A stretch of 42,545 bases of DNA. Origin: Candidatus Omnitrophota bacterium. Lineage in GTDB: Bacteria; Omnitrophota; Gorgyraeia; Duberdicusellales; 4484-171. The DNA lies in assembly GCA_028692655.1 (NCBI GenBank), contig JAQUWY010000013.1, positions 1 to 42,545 of the forward strand, written 5' to 3'. Position 1 is the stretch's first letter. Each line of letters opens with the position of its first letter. The position numbers and the translations under genes are program-made. Below, piece by piece: positions 37,438 through 42,545 of the stretch. Below the pieces are notes generated by a model. That model saw nothing but the letters and a program-made list of their open reading frames with translations, was not told where the DNA came from and did not search any database.

Positions 37438-38193
37438 CGAAGCACAAACATAGTTCTCCAATGTACCGACTCCCTCTATCTTCACCTCGATAGTATCGCC
37501 AGGCCGCATTGGGCCCACTCCTGAAGGAGTTCCGGTAGATATAACATCTCCCGGCAATAATGTCATAATATTTGATATAAAAGAGATTATCTGCTGTAAA
37601 GAAAAAATAAAATTTTTTGTGGAAGAATTCTGCTTCAGTTTACCATTTAGGTAAAGCTGCACTTTAATATCCGAACAATCAATATCAGTCTCAACCCACG
37701 GGCCTAAAGGCGCAAACCCGTCAAACGATTTAGCTCTTGTCCATTGCCCATCACGCGTTTGTAAGTCCCTGGCAGTAATGTCATTTAAACAGGTATACCC
37801 CAAGATATACTTAAGGCTTTTAGCCTCACTTACATTTTTAGTTTTTCTTTTAATCACAACTGCCAGCTCAGCTTCGTAATCAAGCCTCTTAACTCCTTTT
37901 GGATAAACCACTCTGCCCCCGGGGTTGCTAAGCGCTGTGGCCGGTTTTAAAAAAATAACCGGCTCTTTTGGAATCTTCATGCTTAACTCTTTTGCATGAT
38001 CCCTGTAGTTAAGCCCCACCAGGACTATCTTACCGGGATTAGCCGGTGCAAGTAATTTACACTTCCTAAAATCTACGGTTTCACCAGAAAATTTTATGCC
38101 TTCGTAAGGGCATCCTTCCATGATTTTAATTCTTTCTCCCGCAACAGCACCCCAGGCTTGCCTATTTTTATATAAAAAATTCACTATTTTCAC
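37426..38193 (-). CDS. Fumarylacetoacetate hydrolase family protein
   Basis: VGLNYRDHAKEL, EPVIFLKPATAL, DYEAELAVVI, GYTCLNDITARDLQ, GDVISTGTPSGVGPM. Confidence 0.96.
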   Translation of the reverse strand: MKIVNFLYKNRQAWGAVAGERIKIMEGCPYEGIKFSGETVDFRKCKLLAPANPGKIVLVGLNYRDHAKELSMKIPKEPVIFLKPATALSNPGGRVVYPKGVKRLDYEAELAVVIKRKTKNVSEAKSLKYILGYTCLNDITARDLQTRDGQWTRAKSFDGFAPLGPWVETDIDCSDIKVQLYLNGKLKQNSSTKNFIFSLQQIISFISNIMTLLPGDVISTGTPSGVGPMRPGDTIEVKIEGVGTLENYVCASRLR

Positions 38194-39557
38194 TTCCTAC
38201 TCCTTAAAGATTTCAATAAAGAAATAAAATCAGGAAATGACTTTTTTATACAGGATATTTCATCAATAGAGCAATTACCCAAAACCGAACCCAGAACAAC
38301 TGCGCTCATCGCAGTCCTATGATCACCAAAACTTTTAAAAAGAATTTCCCTCTTACAGTTAAAGCCCCCTTTTATGCAAATAGAATTTTCCGGGGTTATT
38401 GAAACCTTAATACCGGCTTGACGTAAATTGTATAGAATAGCTGCCATGCGGTCAGTTTCTTTTACCTTAAGTTCGCTAACCCCCTCTATCAAGGTTTTAC
38501 CTTTGGCTGCTGCGGCTGCTACGCACAGTATAGGAATTTCATCTATCATCAAAGGTATTTCGTCAGAGGCAACAGTAACTCCTGAAAGGCTTGAGGCCTT
38601 TACTGTTAGATTGCCCCTGGGTTCCCTACCTTCTCCGGATTCCAAAATAACTTCTTTTATATCGGCTCCCATCCTTTTTAAAACATTTAATAACCCTAAC
38701 CGGGTAGGATTAAGATTAATATCCTTAAGCATGATTTCAGAATCCTTCAGTAACAAACCCAAAACAATAAAGAAAGCTGCAGAAGAAAAATCTGAAGGAA
38801 TAGATAGCTCCCCCGGCGACACTAGCTTAGAAGCCGGGTAACAAAAAATCTCCCTTGCTCCTGTCTCCTTCTTCCCTTTTGCCTTTACCGTTTCTTTTAC
38901 TTCCACCTTTGCCTTAAACAATTTCAACATTCTTTCAGTATGATCGCGGCAAGCACAAGGTTCGTTTATCATAGTGGGCCCGTCAGCATACAAAGCCGCC
39001 AGCATAACAGCTGATTTAACCTGCGCGCTGGCTACCGGCAATTCATATTCGATTCCCTCGAGTTTGCCTTTTGCCGGAAATATCGACAGCGGCGGATAGG
39101 CAGTATCAGCAGAATTTCGGCTGGAGTTTCTTGGGGCAGAACCGGTTATTCGCGCCCCCATTTTATTCAAAGGCTCTATTACTCTTGCCATAGGCCGCCG
39201 CCTCAGAGAGGTTGAACCGTCAAATATCGAGGTAAATTTCTGAGCTGACAACAAGCCGCTCAGAATTCTCATAGTAGTCCCAGACTCATTAGCGTAAAGT
39301 TCAACCGGTTTATTTAAAGCAAATTGCATCCCTTTTCCTTTAACTACCAGCGAGCCAAAATCACGGTAAACTTTAACTCCCAGTTTTTTAAGGCAGCTTA
39401 CTGTGGCGTCTGTATCACTGCAGTTAAGGAAATTCTTTATTTCAGTAATACCTTCACACACCGAAGCAAGAATTACCGCCCGATGGGATATGGACTTATC
39501 TGCCGGAATATTTACAGTTCCAACAGCATTTTTTAAAGCTTCTATTTTACAGCTCAT
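38190..39557 (-). CDS. aroA: 3-phosphoshikimate 1-carboxyvinyltransferase (EPSP synthase)
   Basis: DKSISHRAVI, NESGTTMRILSGLL, DGSTSLRRRPM, SAQVKSAVMLA, KETDRMA. Confidence 0.97.
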   Translation of the reverse strand: MSCKIEALKNAVGTVNIPADKSISHRAVILASVCEGITEIKNFLNCSDTDATVSCLKKLGVKVYRDFGSLVVKGKGMQFALNKPVELYANESGTTMRILSGLLSAQKFTSIFDGSTSLRRRPMARVIEPLNKMGARITGSAPRNSSRNSADTAYPPLSIFPAKGKLEGIEYELPVASAQVKSAVMLAALYADGPTMINEPCACRDHTERMLKLFKAKVEVKETVKAKGKKETGAREIFCYPASKLVSPGELSIPSDFSSAAFFIVLGLLLKDSEIMLKDINLNPTRLGLLNVLKRMGADIKEVILESGEGREPRGNLTVKASSLSGVTVASDEIPLMIDEIPILCVAAAAAKGKTLIEGVSELKVKETDRMAAILYNLRQAGIKVSITPENSICIKGGFNCKREILFKSFGDHRTAMSAVVLGSVLGNCSIDEISCIKKSFPDFISLLKSLRSRK

Positions 39558-39588
39558 AAATTATATATTAGCATAGTTTTTCCAAACC

Positions 39589-40479
39589 TCAAATGTGTTC
39601 TCTGATGAAAGCGTCAAACCTTTCCGGCACGGGAACGGAAAACTTAATCAGCTCTTTGTTGCGGGGGTGATAAAAGCTCAAAGTTTTAGCGTGAAGCAAG
39701 AGCTCTTTACTGTCATCCTTAACTCCATATTTTTTATCTCCGACAATGGGATAACCCATAAATTTAAGATGAACCCTAAGCTGGTGCATCCTTCCGGTAG
39801 CCGGCCGAAGAAGCAGGTAGGCGGCCCCTTCCATCCGGCGTAAAACCTCAACCTTAGTGTATGCTTTTTTTGAACTTAGAAAACTCACGCGCATTTTAAG
39901 CCGGTTCTTAGAATCTCGGCTCAAAGGTAAGTCTATATCAAACTTATCCTTTTCTATTTTACCCCAAACGCAGGCAACATACTCTTTTTTTACTTTCCGG
40001 CTCTTAAACTGCTCTATGAGGCTGTTATGGCTGTAATCATTTTTTGCCAAAACCATTACCCCGCTAGTTTCTTTGTCTAACCTATGGACAACCCCCGGGC
40101 GTAATGAGCCCCGGCAGCTGAGTTGTTTTTTTAAATAAATAAGGGCATTCACTAAGGTTTTATAATAATGCTCTTGAGGAGGGTGGACCACAAGCCCGGA
40201 AGGCTTAAACAATACTATGATATCTTCGTCTTCGTAAAGGATATTTATTTTTCTTTTGAACGGCTTAAGCTGGTTGTCTTCTTGTAGAAATGCAATTTCG
40301 ATTCGTTGCCCGGGCTTCAAAGAAAAACTAGGCTTTCGTTTTACACCATCAACCACAACTCCTTCACCGGAAATAATCGCGTTAATTTTCGACCTGGAAA
40401 TATTCTCCAGATTTTTGGCCAGAAATTTATCCAACCGCATACCTTGAGAATCTGTGGAAACAATTAGCTCTTTTTTCAT
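39589..40479 (-). CDS. RluD/RluA-family pseudouridine synthase with S4 domain
   Basis: S4-like N-terminus; VVHRLDKETSGVMVLAKN, TGRMHQLRVHL. Confidence 0.95.
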   Translation of the reverse strand: MKKELIVSTDSQGMRLDKFLAKNLENISRSKINAIISGEGVVVDGVKRKPSFSLKPGQRIEIAFLQEDNQLKPFKRKINILYEDEDIIVLFKPSGLVVHPPQEHYYKTLVNALIYLKKQLSCRGSLRPGVVHRLDKETSGVMVLAKNDYSHNSLIEQFKSRKVKKEYVACVWGKIEKDKFDIDLPLSRDSKNRLKMRVSFLSSKKAYTKVEVLRRMEGAAYLLLRPATGRMHQLRVHLKFMGYPIVGDKKYGVKDDSKELLLHAKTLSFYHPRNKELIKFSVPVPERFDAFIREHI

Positions 40480-40552
40480 TATGTTTACCTCTCAATAATG
40501 CCGCTAAGGTAATTTTTTTACAATGGTAGCTTCGGATAAAACATGAGCTTAG

Positions 40553-41041
40553 TTACTGGGAGGAGCCGGCTGGAGGTTTTTTAAAAGAATATATAAAAAG
40601 TAGAATCGCACCACAAGTGATACAGGTATCGGACAAATTAAAAACCGGCCATACCCTGAAATCAATATAATCAACCACAAATCCTAAAAAAACCCTGTCG
40701 TAAAGATTAGAAAGCGCACCGCCCAATATCAAGCCGCAAGAAACGGAGGTAACTAAACTGCGCCTTATCTCTTTTTTAACCATAAACATAAAAAGAACGA
40801 CAAAAACTATTCCAACATAAATCAACAAGTTGTTTCTTCCGTTGAGTATCCCGAAAGCCGCCCCTTTATTAAAAACTACGGTAATATGAAATATTTTATT
40901 GATAACAGGAAAGGATTGATATGCAAAGTTACTGCACAGGTAACTCTTGATAAAAAAATCAGCTAGAAATACGCTTAGAGCAATAAGCCATACTACCCCA
41001 TACACTATTGCCGATCCTCTTGCTCCCGCTGCTCCTGGCAC
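40553..41041 (-). CDS. lspA: Lipoprotein signal peptidase (signal peptidase II)
   Basis: VFNKGAAFGIL, GGALSNLYDRV, VVDYIDF, FNLSDTCI. Confidence 0.95.
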   Translation of the reverse strand: MPGAAGARGSAIVYGVVWLIALSVFLADFFIKSYLCSNFAYQSFPVINKIFHITVVFNKGAAFGILNGRNNLLIYVGIVFVVLFMFMVKKEIRRSLVTSVSCGLILGGALSNLYDRVFLGFVVDYIDFRVWPVFNLSDTCITCGAILLFIYSFKKPPAGSSQ

Positions 41042-41520
41042 TTTTTAGTATATTTAGCATAAGGAATAGCATTAAGGCGGGTTTTAGCAATAGGCTTGCC
41101 TGACATTTGACAGATTCCGTATGTACCGTCTTCAATTCTTTTTAAAGCCTCATCTATCTCCATAATCGTCTTGCGTTCATTAGAAACAAGGCCAAGGTTA
41201 AAATCTCGCTCGTAATTATCAGTAGCGACATCAGCCATGTGAAGGCCATAGCCGGAAAAATCCCCTGAAACGTCTTTCTGGGTCTTCATAAGAGTATCTT
41301 CGGATATGTCTTTCATCTGGCGCATAATATCATCTTTTAAATCAAGTAATTTTTCCTTATAGGCCTCAAGTTCCTTTTTTACAAACCGCCTTTTAACCTG
41401 TTTTTTAGAAGTTTTTTTCATTTTTCGTCCTCCTTTAACGCTGTGATACATCTGGAGCATATCTCCGGGTGCTGGCTGTTCTCGCCCACAGTTCTCGACC
41501 TGTTCCAGCAACGTAAACAT
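41005..41520 (-). CDS. TraR/DksA family protein with partial zinc-finger Cys loss; probable start ATG at 41421
   Basis: RIEDGTYGICQMSGKPIAKTRLNAIPYAKYTKKCQ; AGGAGG precedes ATG 41421 (MKKTSKKQVKRR). Confidence 0.88.
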   Translation of the reverse strand: MFTLLEQVENCGREQPAPGDMLQMYHSVKGGRKMKKTSKKQVKRRFVKKELEAYKEKLLDLKDDIMRQMKDISEDTLMKTQKDVSGDFSGYGLHMADVATDNYERDFNLGLVSNERKTIMEIDEALKRIEDGTYGICQMSGKPIAKTRLNAIPYAKYTKKCQEQREQEDRQ

Positions 41521-42545
41521 TTGTTGCCTTCAGCTTTATCCACACGAATACTGGCTGTGCCTTTTTCTATCGCGACCGAAGACACAATAAATACTTCTTT
41601 TAACGCCTCTTTGCAAGAATTAAAAAATTCGTAATCTTCGGCCGGAAAACATAAAAAAACACAGGCTTCCAAAGAACTGCCGATAAGGCCGCTTTCTCTT
41701 TTCTTCTCTATCTCCTTCAGGACACTGCTTCGCAAAGATAAAATTTTTTCCCATTTTTTGATAAGGCTTTCATCCAGCAGGCCGGAAAAAAAATTCTCTT
41801 CAAAATGAGTAATAAAAATTGATTTTTCTTTGTTTTCGGCATTCAACCAATTAGCGTAAGCCTCTTCAGCCGTAAAAGCTAAAATAGGAGCGATCAATTT
41901 AAGCAAAACACTTAAGGTCTGGTAAAGAACGAATTGCCCGCTGCGCCGGGACAAGGAATTTTGTGGACAAGTATATAGTCTATCTTTAAGGATGTCAAGA
42001 TAAAAAGAGCTCAAATCCAAGTTGCAAAAAGCAAAAAGTTTCTGGCAGGCTTTATAGAAACTATATTCTTCATAAAGGGCGGTTGTTTCTTTATAAAGCT
42101 GTGCGGCTTTAGCCAGCATAAATCTGTCAACTTCCATCAGGCTGTCAACAGTTACGGAAACATCCGAGGGCCTGAAGTCATCAATATTACCTAATATAAA
42201 CCTTATGGTATTACGCACTTTACGGTACATATCCACTAATTGCTTTACTATATCTTCTGAAATCTTGATGTCTTCCCGGTAGTCAGTGTAAGCGGCCCAA
42301 AGACGCAGAATTTCAGCCCCGTATTTTCTAATAATATCCTGGGGAGAGATTACATTCCCCAGGGATTTAGACATTTTTCTGCCATCTGCGTCAACAACAA
42401 ACCCGTGAGTCAATATTGATTTAAAAGGGGTGCGTTTCTCTTTAGCCATGGAAAGAGTGAGCGAGGTCTGGAACCACCCCCTATGCTGATCGCTGCCTTC
42501 TAAATATAAATCCGACGGGAAACTAAGCTGAGGATTGTTTTCCAA
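41418..42545 (-). CDS. ileS: Isoleucyl-tRNA synthetase, C-terminal part (5' end beyond window)
   Basis: YLEGSDQHRGWFQTSL, GRKMSKSLGNVI, C-terminal zinc motif CLRCWNRS...CSRC. Confidence 0.97.
   Translation of the reverse strand: MENNPQLSFPSDLYLEGSDQHRGWFQTSLTLSMAKEKRTPFKSILTHGFVVDADGRKMSKSLGNVISPQDIIRKYGAEILRLWAAYTDYREDIKISEDIVKQLVDMYRKVRNTIRFILGNIDDFRPSDVSVTVDSLMEVDRFMLAKAAQLYKETTALYEEYSFYKACQKLFAFCNLDLSSFYLDILKDRLYTCPQNSLSRRSGQFVLYQTLSVLLKLIAPILAFTAEEAYANWLNAENKEKSIFITHFEENFFSGLLDESLIKKWEKILSLRSSVLKEIEKKRESGLIGSSLEACVFLCFPAEDYEFFNSCKEALKEVFIVSSVAIEKGTASIRVDKAEGNKCLRCWNRSRTVGENSQHPEICSRCITALKEDEK

Noticed and set aside
38840-39130. Small extra segments in AroA (KETVKAKGKKETGARE and RNSSRNSADTA) as further repeat insertions
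   Set aside because: Short, without the TTGTGA motif or hairpin seen in valS; normal loop length variation is enough.

Overview
This 42.5 kb bacterial window is coded almost entirely on the minus strand. Gene content and style resemble an uncultivated lineage such as Omnitrophota, but that placement is inference only.

The left edge holds the 3' end of an unidentified CDS, a structured repeat region carrying a duplicated tmRNA tail, the tmRNA gene (ssrA) and a PpiD/SurA-like protein. Then come ferredoxin + PFOR, a PAS/HD-GYP sensor, groES-groEL with a CIRCE operator, coaX-birA-uvrB-nadC-valS, a ~19 kb type IV pilus / type II secretion-like locus (17.6-36.8 kb), and yjbQ, an FAH-family gene, aroA, rluD, lspA, a DksA-like gene and ileS (partial).

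The pilus/secretion locus is the most unusual part. It combines:
- a PilX-like membrane anchor fused to seven near-identical 123-bp repeats predicted to fold as a beta-propeller
- a prepilin with a Cys-rich, DxDxDG-like tail
- a PilM-PilN fusion
- a split secretin with four TPR units after the secretin domain
- an ABC transporter with its own strong promoter
- a HExxH protein
- a MerR-like regulator under a phased decamer array
- a four-helix-bundle gene flanked by inverted repeats

All family calls come from reading motifs by eye. No database searches were run.
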